Notes under the pieces: generated by a model
Databases searched by the model: none
What the model was told of the DNA's origin: nothing
Seen by the model: only the letters and a program-made list of their open reading frames with translations
Made by a program: the position numbers and the translations under genes
Assembly: GCA_002779825.1 (NCBI GenBank)
Contig: PEVN01000057.1
Coordinates: 1-39,759, forward strand
Direction of reading: 5' to 3'
From: Armatimonadetes bacterium CG06_land_8_20_14_3_00_66_21
GTDB taxonomy: Bacteria; Armatimonadota; Abditibacteriia; CG2-30-66-41
Length of the DNA stretch: 39,759 nt
Shown: positions 1-7,557 of the stretch, one piece after another
How positions within the stretch are numbered: position 1 is the first letter of the stretch
How the letters are laid out: every line of letters begins with the position of its first letter

Positions 1-492
1 CCTGCCCAGCTTCAGGCTATCTTCGCCGCCGGTAGCACGGCCTTCTGGGAAGGGAACCCGGCAGTCATCGACGCCCTGGAGCAAGCGGGGGCGTTGGCGC
101 ACGTCGAGACGCTCCGGGTGTTCGTCAGCCCGCTGTCGCGGGACGAAATCCTCAGCCTGAAGTCGCCCGAGTCCGGCGCGGACGTGCGGACGTTTGTGAC
201 CGACCTCATGCGGCGCAAGCTGTTTTGGCGGAAGAAGCGACAGAAGGGCTCCCTGTCGCCGACCGACGCGGAAGACATCGAGACCCGCGCGGCAACCGCG
301 TACGACGAGTTGCGCGTGGCGTGGAAGTTCGACGCAGTGCTCCCCAATCACGACGGCGAGGACAGCGAGAACTGGGCGGCGTTCCCGTGCCTACTGGGCG
401 ATGCGCGACGCACGGTGGAGGCGTTCGCGGCACTCCTGCGGGGCGAGCAGTGCGACTGGGCGGAGCGGTGGGAGCGGGAGTTGGTGCCGTGA
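1..492 (+). CDS. Guanylate-kinase-like P-loop kinase, C-terminal part (5' end outside window)
   Basis: The reading frame is open from the first base to a TGA at 490-492, so the gene begins upstream of the window. About 163 residues are visible. The last 50 resemble the lid and C-terminal part of guanylate kinase-type nucleoside monophosphate kinases: a charged Arg/Lys segment, then an ATAYDEL helix, a KFDAVLPN strand ending in Asn, and a final helix (DARRTVEAFAALL). The N-terminal P-loop is not in the window, so the catalytic core cannot be verified. A TTG at 94 could start translation, but it lies inside the conserved fold. Coding status is fairly secure; the exact nucleotide substrate is not. 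Confidence 0.6.
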   Translation, partial: PAQLQAIFAAGSTAFWEGNPAVIDALEQAGALAHVETLRVFVSPLSRDEILSLKSPESGADVRTFVTDLMRRKLFWRKKRQKGSLSPTDAEDIETRAATAYDELRVAWKFDAVLPNHDGEDSENWAAFPCLLGDARRTVEAFAALLRGEQCDWAERWERELVP

Positions 493-516
493 CAGGGCGC
501 TCGTGCTCGCCCTATC
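491..516 (+). terminator. Stem-loop directly after the kinase stop codon
   Basis: A 9-bp stem (GACAGGGCG pairing with CGCCCTATC, one mismatch) with an 8-nt loop overlaps the TGA of the upstream gene. There is no T-tract after it, so it is terminator-like by position only. Confidence 0.35.
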
Positions 517-653
517 ACAGGACGGGAACACCCCCTGCCGACGGGAAGGTAGGCGTAAGCCGGTCGGTCTCCGCCGACGAGGTGCGAACGGGACCGGCTG
601 ACGCCTGCCTTCCGGCTTTGGCGTGAGGAGGAGGTCTCAGACGCACAAACGCC

Positions 654-673
654 GCGCGCTCCTGAGAGCGCGC
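654..673 (-). terminator. Hairpin at the 3' end of the secreted Gly/Pro/Gln-rich gene
   Basis: A perfect 8-bp inverted repeat (GCGCGCTC / GAGCGCGC) with a 4-nt loop lies about 30 bp beyond the stop of the minus-strand gene that ends at 703. On the minus strand it is followed by a modestly T-rich stretch (GGCGTTTGTG). It is a plausible but weak intrinsic terminator. The rest of 493-702 contains no gene I can support. Confidence 0.35.
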
Positions 674-702
674 CGCGCGAATGTGCTGCACCCCGTGCGA
701 CT

Positions 703-1308
703 CTACTGCTGCTGCTGACCTTGCGGCTGCTGCGGCCGGCCGAATCCGCCAGGACCACCGGGACCGCCCGGACCGCGCATTCCCTCGGGCTGAGGCAAAC
801 GCACCTGCTTGATGACCTCGAGGGTGTCGATATCCAACTGGTACACGGTGTCGCCGCGGACGATGAAGAGGTACTTCTCCGTCGTGGTGACCGCCGGCGT
901 CGCCATCATGCCGCCCATGCGCTGCATCCACTGCCGCGGGTCGCGTTGCCCGCCGTCGGGACCGGCAGGCTGGCCCGGCATGCCCCCCGGACCGCCAGGC
1001 TGCTGCGCGTCGGGGCCGCCTTGCGCGCCTCGGCGCTCTCTCAGTTGGGCGATCATCTTGATCGCCGCTTCCTTGCGCTTGGCGGGGTCTTGCAGGTCAG
1101 CCGCCAGGTCGTTCCGGCCTTGCGCTTTGGCCGTTTCGAGCAGCTTCTGGTAGGTCTGCTCGTTCAGCGCGATGTTGCCCACCATGTCCGGCTTCTCTGT
1201 CGCCGCTTGCGCCAGCAGGTTCCCGGCGGCGGCAGCTACGCCCAGCAACGCCAGCACCCCCAGCCTTGCCAACCCTCTCCACGATTCACTACTTGCTCGA
1301 TAGGTCAT
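703..1308 (-). CDS. Secreted Gly/Pro/Gln-rich protein of unknown function
   Basis: 201 aa. The start is an ATG at 1308 preceded by GGAGGG at good spacing. Residues 1-35 form a signal peptide (Arg-containing n-region, then an Ala/Leu/Val core ending near LLAQAA). Residues about 36-95 are a charged helical region. Residues about 95-130 are a Gly/Pro/Gln low-complexity linker (GGPGG, QPGGPGGMPGQP). Residues about 135-172 hold a conserved-looking strand pair (YLFIVRGDTVYQLDIDTLEVIKQ) resembling a single blade edge of a beta-propeller, and the tail is again Gly/Pro/Gln. It is presumably exported. I do not recognise the family and assign no function. Confidence 0.75.
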   Translation of the reverse strand: MTYRASSESWRGLARLGVLALLGVAAAAGNLLAQAATEKPDMVGNIALNEQTYQKLLETAKAQGRNDLAADLQDPAKRKEAAIKMIAQLRERRGAQGGPDAQQPGGPGGMPGQPAGPDGGQRDPRQWMQRMGGMMATPAVTTTEKYLFIVRGDTVYQLDIDTLEVIKQVRLPQPEGMRGPGGPGGPGGFGRPQQPQGQQQQ

Positions 1309-1381
1309 CCGCTTTCCCTCCGTTTGATCGGTTCTTGTCCGGCACCATAGTGGGTACTGACGCCGGTCCTCCGCGGGTTGT

Positions 1382-2152
1382 TCAGCCGACGATCATCCAG
1401 CCGCCGTTGGCGTTGATCACGGTGCCGGTCACATTGATCGATTCGTCTGAGGCAAGATAGACCACCGCCCAGCCAGCGTCGTTGGGCGTCTGGCAGCGCG
1501 CCATGGGGGTGCGTTGGATGGCTTCCTGAAGCGCCTCCCCAACCAGTCCCTCTTCTGCAAGCACGCTCAGCTCGTTGTCGCTCATCACCCAACCAGGCAG
1601 CACCATGTTGACTCGGATGTGGTCGCGCGTGTAGGCATTGGCGAGGGTCTTCGTCAGGTTGAGCAGCGCGCCTTTGGAGGCAGCGTAGGCGACCAGATTG
1701 GGGAAGCCCTGGTAGCTGTGCCCGGAGCCGATGTTCACGATGCTCCCACCGCCCCGCGCCAACAGGTGGGGCGCCGCATGTTTGCACATGAAGAACGGCC
1801 CGCGGACGTTGGTGCCCAGGACGCGGTCCCACAACTCCCGCGTGGTGTCGACCAGCGTGGCTCGGGGGAAGATGCCAGCGCAGTTGACCAGGGCGTCGAG
1901 CCCGCCGAACTCGCTGACTGCAAGGGCGACGGTCGCGGCGCAGCTCGCCTCTTCGATGACGTCGGTTCGGCTGAACACGGCGGTGCCGCCTGCGTCGCGG
2001 ATCTGGCTGACAGTCTCGTGGCCGTTCTCTTCGTTCCGGTTGGCGACGACGACTGACGCGCCTTCCTGTGCCAGCAGACACGCAATGCCACGGCCGATTC
2101 CCGAGCCAGCCCCGGTGACGATGGCGACCTTTCCCTCAACACGACCTGACAT
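1382..2152 (-). CDS. Short-chain dehydrogenase/reductase (classical SDR)
   Basis: NAD(P)-dependent oxidoreductase of the classical SDR family, cytoplasmic, about 256 aa. Counting from the upstream GTG at 2158, the motifs are TGAGSGIG at 15-22 (cofactor loop), NCAG at 92-95, Asn117, catalytic Ser145, and Tyr158/Lys162 in YAASK. The ATG at 2152 is preferred because AAGGTGAG sits 5 nt before it; the same sequence would abut the GTG. It starts 15 bp after the stop of the DegT-family aminotransferase, so the two are very likely co-transcribed and may act on one sugar or amino-sugar pathway. The substrate cannot be read from the sequence. Confidence 0.92.
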   Translation of the reverse strand: MSGRVEGKVAIVTGAGSGIGRGIACLLAQEGASVVVANRNEENGHETVSQIRDAGGTAVFSRTDVIEEASCAATVALAVSEFGGLDALVNCAGIFPRATLVDTTRELWDRVLGTNVRGPFFMCKHAAPHLLARGGGSIVNIGSGHSYQGFPNLVAYAASKGALLNLTKTLANAYTRDHIRVNMVLPGWVMSDNELSVLAEEGLVGEALQEAIQRTPMARCQTPNDAGWAVVYLASDESINVTGTVINANGGWMIVG

Positions 2153-2167
2153 CGACACTCACCTTGC

Positions 2168-3331
2168 TCATTCACCCCTCGCTTCGCAGTGCGTCTGCAC
2201 CGCCTCGCGGAGGCTTCTCGCGCCCTCCCGCACGGCCTCCGACGGGAGGCTGGGGTGCACGCTAAGATTGCGAAACCGCGGGGCGGCGGCTTCGGCCTGC
2301 GGGCAGCTTCCCGGAACGTACTGCACGTAGTCCGGCAGCGGGTACCCCACAGAGGTGCGCCGCTCCTGCTGCATCCGCTGGTAGACGACCTCCAAGTAGT
2401 TGATCTCCGAGTACGTCCCCAGCGCCACCGGCACGCGCACCGGATAGAACCAGTAGTTGGGCGTCGTATCCGGGTAGACGTACGGAAGCTCGATAGCCGC
2501 CGCCCCACGCAACTCCGACTCGATGATCGCCGCATGTTCCCGCCGCCGAGCGTTGAACGCGTCGAGCTTGCCCAACTGCGCCAGGGCGACCGCGCCCTGC
2601 AGCTCGCTCATGCGGTAGTTGTGCCCAAAGGTGTAATGCCCGCGCGTGCGCAGCCCAGCCAGCGGCTCCGCCCGGGGCGCCTCAAGCCCGTACTGGAACC
2701 AGGGCATGCCGCAGTTGGCGTACATCGCCGCCCGTTTGTAGACCTCCGGGTCGTCTGTGGCGACGAGACCGCCTTCGCCGCTGGTGAGGTGCTTGGACTG
2801 CTGCATGCTGAAGCAGACTACGTCGCCCAGCGTCCCGGCCTTGCGGGCTTTGTAGTAGCAGTCGTACGCCTGCGCGCAGTCCTCGACGACCTTCAGGTTG
2901 TGTCGCCGCGCCACAGCCAATATCTCGTCCATCGGCGCCGGCTGCCCAAAGAGATGCACCACGACAATCGCGCGGGTCTTCGGCGTCACTCGCGCCTCGA
3001 TCCCTTCCGGGGAGAGGATGAGTGTCCGCGGGTCTGTCTCCGCGAACACGGGAATGCACCCCAACGACACCACCGGCATCGACACAAACAGCGGCGCCGT
3101 CGCCGGACAGATCACCTCGTCGCCCGGTTCGAGGCCGAGGCCCGCCAGCGCTGTCTCGTTGGCGCACGTGCCCGACGTCACGCCCAGCACGTAGTCCCGC
3201 CCAAGGCGCTGCCCGAATGCCTCCTCAAGACGCGCCACGAAGTTCCCCCTCGTTCCGCGCCAGAGCTCTTGCCTGTCGATCACCTCACCGAGAAACGCCA
3301 GTTCCACTTCACCAAAGCACGGGTCCGACAT
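2168..3331 (-). CDS. DegT/DnrJ/EryC1/StrS-family PLP-dependent aminotransferase
   Basis: 387 aa. The family transaminates keto-sugars for surface polysaccharide or natural-product sugars, or acts as PLP-dependent dehydratases. Visible landmarks are TSGTCANE near 52-59 (phosphate/PLP loop), VEDCAQA with Asp151 (pyridine nitrogen contact), and FSMQQSKHLTSGEGG with the Schiff-base Lys180. Motifs such as GHNYRMSELQGA follow. The ATG at 3331 is preceded by GGAGGTGCTCC, a strong ribosome-binding site. It is the first gene of a two-gene unit with the downstream SDR. The actual substrate is unknown. Confidence 0.92.
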   Translation of the reverse strand: MSDPCFGEVELAFLGEVIDRQELWRGTRGNFVARLEEAFGQRLGRDYVLGVTSGTCANETALAGLGLEPGDEVICPATAPLFVSMPVVSLGCIPVFAETDPRTLILSPEGIEARVTPKTRAIVVVHLFGQPAPMDEILAVARRHNLKVVEDCAQAYDCYYKARKAGTLGDVVCFSMQQSKHLTSGEGGLVATDDPEVYKRAAMYANCGMPWFQYGLEAPRAEPLAGLRTRGHYTFGHNYRMSELQGAVALAQLGKLDAFNARRREHAAIIESELRGAAAIELPYVYPDTTPNYWFYPVRVPVALGTYSEINYLEVVYQRMQQERRTSVGYPLPDYVQYVPGSCPQAEAAAPRFRNLSVHPSLPSEAVREGARSLREAVQTHCEARGE

Positions 3332-3452
3332 GGAGCACCTCCGCAGGGGTCTGCAAGCTCGTCGTTGTTTGAGGGCAAGAACGCGGCGCCATTCTACTGC
3401 GATTGCGGTGCTGGCGCCAGTTCGCGATCAGAGACCGTGCGGCAACGACCCG

Positions 3453-4421
3453 TCACAGCAGCCCCTCCGTGTTGGGCGCACACTCCTGAGCCGGCATCAA
3501 CTGCTGCCTGTACAGCAGCGCTTCCGAGAACAGAATGTAGTAGTAGCCGAGGTCGGGGTCGTCCCTAAGCCCCTCCGCCAACGTGCGCTGCGCCTCGGCC
3601 AGCTTGCCCTGCTGGAGGTAGAGCGCAGCCAGGTTCGCCTGGGCGACGGCAAGCCTCGGGGCAGCCGTCAGCGCCGCTTGGTGTTCTGCCAGAGCGTCCG
3701 TTTCGCGCCCTTGCAGTTGCAGCGCCAACCCCAGCCCGGTATGCGCCTCCGCGGGTGACCAACACCGAGTAGCCGCACTGCCCGGACAATCCCTAAACGC
3801 GCGAAGCAACGTTGACGACATCCCCCCCGCGCCGAGCCTCATGAGGCGCTCCGCCCCGACGACGCCGATGACCATCCGCCCGGTATGGAGGCCGATCCCC
3901 AGGTCGAGCGGCGTGTCGTCGGCGTCAAGCCGGGAGGGTCCCGCCACCGCCTGCCACGCCTCCAACGCTGCCCGCACCGCTCGCACAGGATGGGCGGCGA
4001 CTGCCCGCGATTCCTCAAACAGCGCGAACACACCGTCGCCCAGGTAGTCAATCGGGCGCCCCCCGTGCTTGGCGACCACGTCGGCCACTGTGGTGGTGTA
4101 GCGGTTCAGCACCCGCGACAGCTCCTCCGGTGGCAGTTGCTCGGACAAGGTGGTGTACCCGCGCAAGTCGCAGAAGAACGCCGTCCCGACTGCCTCGTGC
4201 CCGCCCACCCGCAGCCGGGAGAACAGGTGCATGATGCCGGGGACCATCTCGTGCCCGATGAACCGGCCGAGAGTGAACCGCGTCCGGCTGTACTCCTACA
4301 GCGCGATGGCGTTGTAGGCAATGACAAGGGACAGCAGCAGGAAGTGCAGCCACCGGTGTTCACCCGATAGCCGCAGCAGCCCGCGGAGCCTTCCTGAGTT
4401 GGGGGCGGTGCTGTTTGGCAT
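3453..4421 (-). pseudogene. Degraded class III adenylate/guanylate cyclase with TPR tail
   Basis: Remnant of a membrane-anchored class III nucleotidyl cyclase. An ATG at 4421 opens about 41 residues ending in a membrane segment (WLHFLLLSLVIAYNAIAL), followed by an in-frame TAG at 4298-4296. The frame then continues with the linker helix and cyclase domain: FFCDLRGYTTL with the first metal Asp, GDGVFALF with the second, and GIGLHTGRMVIG. At the seven-C run 3822-3828 the frame shifts. One frame over, the expected GDVVNVASRV motif (transition-state Asn and Arg) is intact but is followed by a second TAG, then by GQCGYSVLVTR. The original frame resumes in a TPR segment (GLALQLQGRETDAL to 3453), so the end of the cyclase domain is missing. 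Several independent lesions make this a pseudogene unless the assembly is wrong. A GTG/ATG-started fragment near 4247 could be expressed but would lack catalytic residues. Confidence 0.85.
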
Positions 4422-4619
4422 GCGTTCAGTGCTGCTAACCGTCAGGATCCTGTTCCCGTGCGAACACGCCAGCCCGCGCAGTTCCGGGGTTCTCACCGAT
4501 TCGCCGTCTGCGCGGCCGTCCCTTCCCTGGCGCTCTCGCCGAACGTCCGCGCTGCTCGCCTTGAGATCTAACGGGGCGGTTCCATGGCACCGATGCCTCA
4601 CCAAGTTCAGGCGGGAACG

Positions 4620-4648
4620 TTGGCTGCCGGCGCCAACTACGTTACAGT
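4620..4648 (+). promoter_or_regulatory. Possible sigma-70-type promoter for the Flp pilin
   Basis: TTGGCT at 4620-4625 and TACAGT at 4643-4648 are separated by 17 nt, about 65 bp upstream of the pilin start. Both boxes are imperfect. The remainder of 4422-4717 shows no gene. Confidence 0.4.
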
Positions 4649-4717
4649 GGCGCCGTCCGGCAAGTGGCCGGTCCAACGTACCGAGCCCGCCCCCCGGTCG
4701 AAGGGAGGTGCTGCTGT

Positions 4718-4882
4718 ATGATCCGTCGTCTGTTCGTTGAGGAGGAGGGACAGACCCTCGTGGAGTACGGGCTGCTGGTGTCCCTGATCGCCCTCGTCGT
4801 CATCGCGATCCTGACCGTCCTCGGTCAGAAGGTCCGCAACCTGTTCGTGACCGTCAACTCGAATATCCTCTCGACCACGTGA
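4718..4882 (+). CDS. Flp/Fap-type (type IVb) pilin
   Basis: 54 aa. The ATG at 4718 has AAGGGAGGTG 7 nt upstream, which selects it over earlier in-frame codons. A short positively and negatively charged leader (MIRRLFVEEEG) precedes QTLVEYGLL, the hallmark Flp cleavage region: cleavage after Gly, then Glu at mature position 5 and Tyr at 6. A hydrophobic helix (SLIALVVIAILTVLG) and a short polar tail follow. Flp pilins are processed by a prepilin peptidase and assembled by a Tad secretion system; no tad gene is present in this window. The gene is monocistronic with its own terminator. Confidence 0.93.
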   Translation: MIRRLFVEEEGQTLVEYGLLVSLIALVVIAILTVLGQKVRNLFVTVNSNILSTT

Positions 4883-4907
4883 TCCCCCGTGCGTCTTGAG
4901 GGTCCTC

Positions 4908-4945
4908 CGCCGCGTTGCCAGTCTCTGGCACGCGGCGTTTTCTTA
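4908..4945 (+). terminator. Rho-independent terminator of the Flp pilin gene
   Basis: A GC-rich stem (4908-4921 with 4925-4937, a single bulged T on the left arm, loop of 3-5 nt) is followed by TTTTCTT. It lies 26 bp after the pilin stop codon and is the best intrinsic terminator in the window. Confidence 0.9.
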
Positions 4946-5215
4946 TGGTTTTTCGCCCCCTCTGCTCCGGTCAGGGCTTCGAGCACCCGCGCGGCGCCAC
5001 CGTCGGGCTGAAGGCGGCGCCGAAAGCGAAGGCGGACAGGCAGTTGACGTTGTAGGGCGGGCGGGACGCAAGAAAAAGACCCCGCGGCCAGAAATACCGT
5101 AGTTTTACGGACAGACAGGTTCTCCACAGTATTGCATAATGGTCGCCCATACCCATGGAGACGAGACAGACTTTGGCTACTGCCTGAGGGAGCACGGAGT
5201 AGCGGGAGGACTCCC
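4946..5215. other. Intergenic stretch without a recognised gene
   Basis: Between the pilin terminator and the next SD-supported start I see no gene. It contains a short hairpin-forming CCGTA/TACGG pair near 5097-5110 and a CATAAT hexamer at 5135-5140. The CATAAT could be a -10 box, but it has no convincing -35 partner. Confidence 0.4.
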
Positions 5216-5710
5216 ATGGCTGTGCAGAGGGCTATGGACGTCCTCCCCGCACGCTTTCTCAGGGAGATGGACGACGTTCGCAGTCGGCTCAACGTGTTGC
5301 GCCAGACGGGACTGAGTGGCGTCGCGGGTCGGTACCGCGCCAAAGCCCACCTCTCGTGGGGAGAAGCCATGAGGGGCGGCGAGGTCGGATACACGGTGGA
5401 GAACGTGTTCCAGTCAGATGAGCCACTCTCAGGAGCAGATCGGGAGGAGGCGTTTGCAGCGTCCGTTGCCCAAGCGACTGCTGACATTCTGGGGCAGAGC
5501 AACACTCAGCCGGCGCCGACGAAGACCTCCGAGAAGCCAGCGTGGACTGGACCAATGCCAGAGGGCATGTCGGAGAGCCTGCTGCGACGGCCGCCAGACG
5601 CGAGCGAAGAGGGCGCCCCGGGTGCCGTATGCGAACAGCTTCGGGAAGCCCAGAGGAGGCTCGGTACTCCAGACCCCCGGGAGGTCCCCGCGTCCTTACG
5701 CGTGCCCTGA
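5216..5710 (+). CDS. Hypothetical protein
   Basis: 164 aa from an ATG at 5216 with GGAGGA about 6 nt upstream. The N-terminal half is charged and helical (MDVLPARFLREMDDVRSRL, then DREEAFAASVAQATADIL). The C-terminal half is Pro/Ser/Thr-rich and probably disordered. There are no membrane segments or cysteine motifs of note. I do not recognise it. The good ribosome-binding site and helical N-terminus favour a real gene, but the low-complexity C-terminus could be random read-through in GC-rich DNA. Confidence 0.45.
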   Translation: MAVQRAMDVLPARFLREMDDVRSRLNVLRQTGLSGVAGRYRAKAHLSWGEAMRGGEVGYTVENVFQSDEPLSGADREEAFAASVAQATADILGQSNTQPAPTKTSEKPAWTGPMPEGMSESLLRRPPDASEEGAPGAVCEQLREAQRRLGTPDPREVPASLRVP

Positions 5711-5929
5711 CCACCAGCACGCGTCGTGAGGGAACATCGTCACATTCCCGCTCAGTGGCCCGACGCCCAGAAGCCGGTAGTGACCGACGCCGGTTCGTGG
5801 TTGACAGACAGGGTCGCCAAGTGCCAGTATGCGGTAGTTCAATGGGGTTAAGTGACCCTTCGTTCCCCGGTCTCGTAGCTCCCAAGGCGACGGTCCGTTC
5901 ACAAGCTGACATGGACCGACTCGCGGGTG

Positions 5930-5968
5930 ATGCACTGCCCCGACCGCCGTTCCGTGGGGGCAGTGCAT
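5930..5968. repeat. Perfect 12-bp inverted repeat between genes
   Basis: ATGCACTGCCCC (5930-5941) and its exact reverse complement (5957-5968) flank a 15-nt loop. It lies 25 bp beyond the stop of the minus-strand NUDIX gene. No T-tract follows on either strand, so it is a stem-loop of unknown role, possibly a 3' end stabiliser or factor-assisted terminator. The surrounding 5711-5993 interval contains no supported gene. Confidence 0.7.
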
Positions 5969-5993
5969 TCCTGGGCCCGAGAAGACACGCCGG

Positions 5994-7166
5994 TCACTTC
6001 GCCCGCCGCTCCACTAAGGGCCGCATCCGCCGCATGTACGCAAAGTAGTCCTCCAATATCCACCGGTGGTCGAACACGAGTGTAGGCAGGTCGCCTTCGG
6101 TGAAGACTTCGGCGCGCTTGGCGTCGTCGCCGCCTTTGGGTTTGCCGCGGGCGCGGGCGATGAAGACGGTGCTGAGGTTGTGCTGGCGCGGGTCGCGGTG
6201 GGGGTCGCTGTAGGTGTGGAACTGCCGGATGAGTTCTACCTTCAGCCCGGTCTCTTCCTTTGCTTCGCGGATGGCGGCGGCTTCCAGGGACTCGCCGTAG
6301 TCCACGAAGCCGCCGGGGAGCGCCCAGCCTTTGGGGTCGTTCTTCCGCTCGACCAACACGATGCCGTCCTTGACCTCGATGACGAGGTCGACGGTGGGGA
6401 CCGGGTTGCGGTAGGTGTCGAGTTCCTCGCCGCAGTGCGGACAGCGCTGCTTGCCGGAGGCTTTGGCCATGGGTGATCGCTCCTTCGTGACGACGCTGTA
6501 CCAAATGCCCTCTTGGGTGCGGTTGACCTGCTCCAGCGCACCGCCCCGGCTAAGGAAGTAGGTCGCCCGTCGCGCCAGCCACTCGGGCATCTTGCTGGCG
6601 CGGGCGAGCTGCTTGTTGGTGAACGGCGACGGCGGCAGGGCGGGCAGGAGGTTGAGGTAGTCGGCGCCCGTTCGCAAGTCGAGCTGCTCGACGATGTTGA
6701 CCAGCACGCGGTCGACCAGGCTGACGCCTCTGCGGCGCCAGCTCCCTTTCCCGTCGTCGACCCGGTGGTCCTCTTCCTCCGTCATGAGCAGGGACAGCGT
6801 CAGGTTCGGCCCCGGCAGCACCCCGGCGACGTTGACCAGTTCCTGGAACACGTCCAGCGGGCGCCCGCGCTTGGGCGACCGGCGCCGGCTGAGCACCTCC
6901 CCGCCACGCTTCGCCCGCCGCACGACGAATTTGGCAGCGGGGATCGGGTACACAACCTGCACCTCGCCGTGCTGCGACAACGCTTGCAGCTTCTTGCGCA
7001 GCCCGTGCAGGTTGGTCGTCTGCACCTCAACGATCCGGTCGGCGCACAGCACGTCCACCCAGTAGCTCCCGACCTTGGCTTCGACCTCGCCACCGGCCTG
7101 CGCGAAGTGCCGTTTCAAGGCTTCGTGCAGGTGTGTCTTTGAGCGGAGCATTACGGGCGTGTCCAT
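5994..7166 (-). CDS. Fusion: PD-(D/E)XK-like domain plus zinc-ribbon NUDIX hydrolase
   Basis: About 390 aa from the ATG at 7166 (GGGAG 10 nt upstream). Earlier in-frame codons would overlap the preceding gene. The N-terminal ~230 residues start with a helix, then GSYWVDVL and [12 protein letters not shown], whose Asp and Glu-x-Gln spacing resembles the PD-(D/E)XK nuclease fold; this part is a conserved unknown. The C-terminal ~160 residues begin at MAKASGKQ, carry a CPHCG half zinc ribbon and YRNPVPTVD, and contain a perfect Nudix box ([24 protein letters not shown]). They resemble ADP-ribose pyrophosphatase-type Nudix enzymes. An AAGGAG 9 nt before the ATG at 6470 means the NUDIX domain could also be made alone. 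It lies 23 bp after the small upstream gene, so both are probably co-transcribed. Confidence 0.85.
   Translation of the reverse strand: MDTPVMLRSKTHLHEALKRHFAQAGGEVEAKVGSYWVDVLCADRIVEVQTTNLHGLRKKLQALSQHGEVQVVYPIPAAKFVVRRAKRGGEVLSRRRSPKRGRPLDVFQELVNVAGVLPGPNLTLSLLMTEEEDHRVDDGKGSWRRRGVSLVDRVLVNIVEQLDLRTGADYLNLLPALPPSPFTNKQLARASKMPEWLARRATYFLSRGGALEQVNRTQEGIWYSVVTKERSPMAKASGKQRCPHCGEELDTYRNPVPTVDLVIEVKDGIVLVERKNDPKGWALPGGFVDYGESLEAAAIREAKEETGLKVELIRQFHTYSDPHRDPRQHNLSTVFIARARGKPKGGDDAKRAEVFTEGDLPTLVFDHRWILEDYFAYMRRMRPLVERRAK
6473..6485 (-). promoter_or_regulatory. Internal ribosome-binding site for a stand-alone NUDIX protein
   Basis: On the minus strand AAGGAG sits 9 nt before the ATG at 6470, which begins the canonical N-terminus of this NUDIX subfamily, while the upstream reading frame runs straight through without a stop. 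Confidence 0.5.
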
Positions 7167-7189
7167 AGGGCGCGAGCTCCCGTTCCGCT

Positions 7190-7459
7190 TCACGCTACGG
7201 GCACCCGGAGGCTTCCCTTGCGCAAGTAGTAGTCGTACCCAACGCGGACACCGTAGAACGGTCTGAACTGGCCCGCCGCGTTTATCTGGTTGGCGATGTC
7301 GATCAGAGACTCGCCGAACCACACGCGGCCTGTCACGGGGTCAATCCCCGCCGCCTGCCCCTTCCGGGCCGACACGTCATGCTGCCGCTGGTACACCTCC
7401 CAGAACTGCTGGGCGCGCTCCATATCCACATACGTGTCCGCTGTCGTTGGCGCTGACAT
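7190..7459 (-). CDS. Conserved small hypothetical protein
   Basis: 89 aa. The start is an ATG at 7459 with a perfect AAGGAGG 6-7 nt upstream. A polar N-terminal helix ([21 protein letters not shown]) is followed by [20 protein letters not shown] and a C-terminal [15 protein letters not shown]. The pattern of a short helix plus a compact alpha/beta domain looks like a conserved family of unknown function. It is not secreted. It is the first gene of the unit with the nuclease-like/NUDIX fusion, so it may be functionally linked to it, but no reaction can be proposed. Confidence 0.85.
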   Translation of the reverse strand: MSAPTTADTYVDMERAQQFWEVYQRQHDVSARKGQAAGIDPVTGRVWFGESLIDIANQINAAGQFRPFYGVRVGYDYYLRKGSLRVPVA

Positions 7460-7557
7460 GCAAGACCTCCTTGGGACCTACGTAGTGTGGTTTGCCATTC
7501 TACTGCATTGTGCTCACGAGGACGACCGGCTCACGCCTGCCTCGCCGTGGCACGCAC

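Noticed and set aside
2189-3568. 459-codon plus-strand open frame opposite the aminotransferase
   Set aside because: The opposite strand encodes a complete PLP enzyme with all motifs; this frame has none.
3453-4421. TAG as a recoded sense codon (two TAG codons in the cyclase)
   Set aside because: Other genes here end properly with TAG, for example the response regulator at 12108-12110. The cyclase also has a frameshift and a missing segment, so decay is simpler.
5827-5905. tRNA-like stretch containing GCGGTAGTTCAATGG, similar to a tRNA D-arm
   Set aside because: No matching acceptor stem, no anticodon stem of 5 bp at the right distance and no proper T-arm could be built around it.
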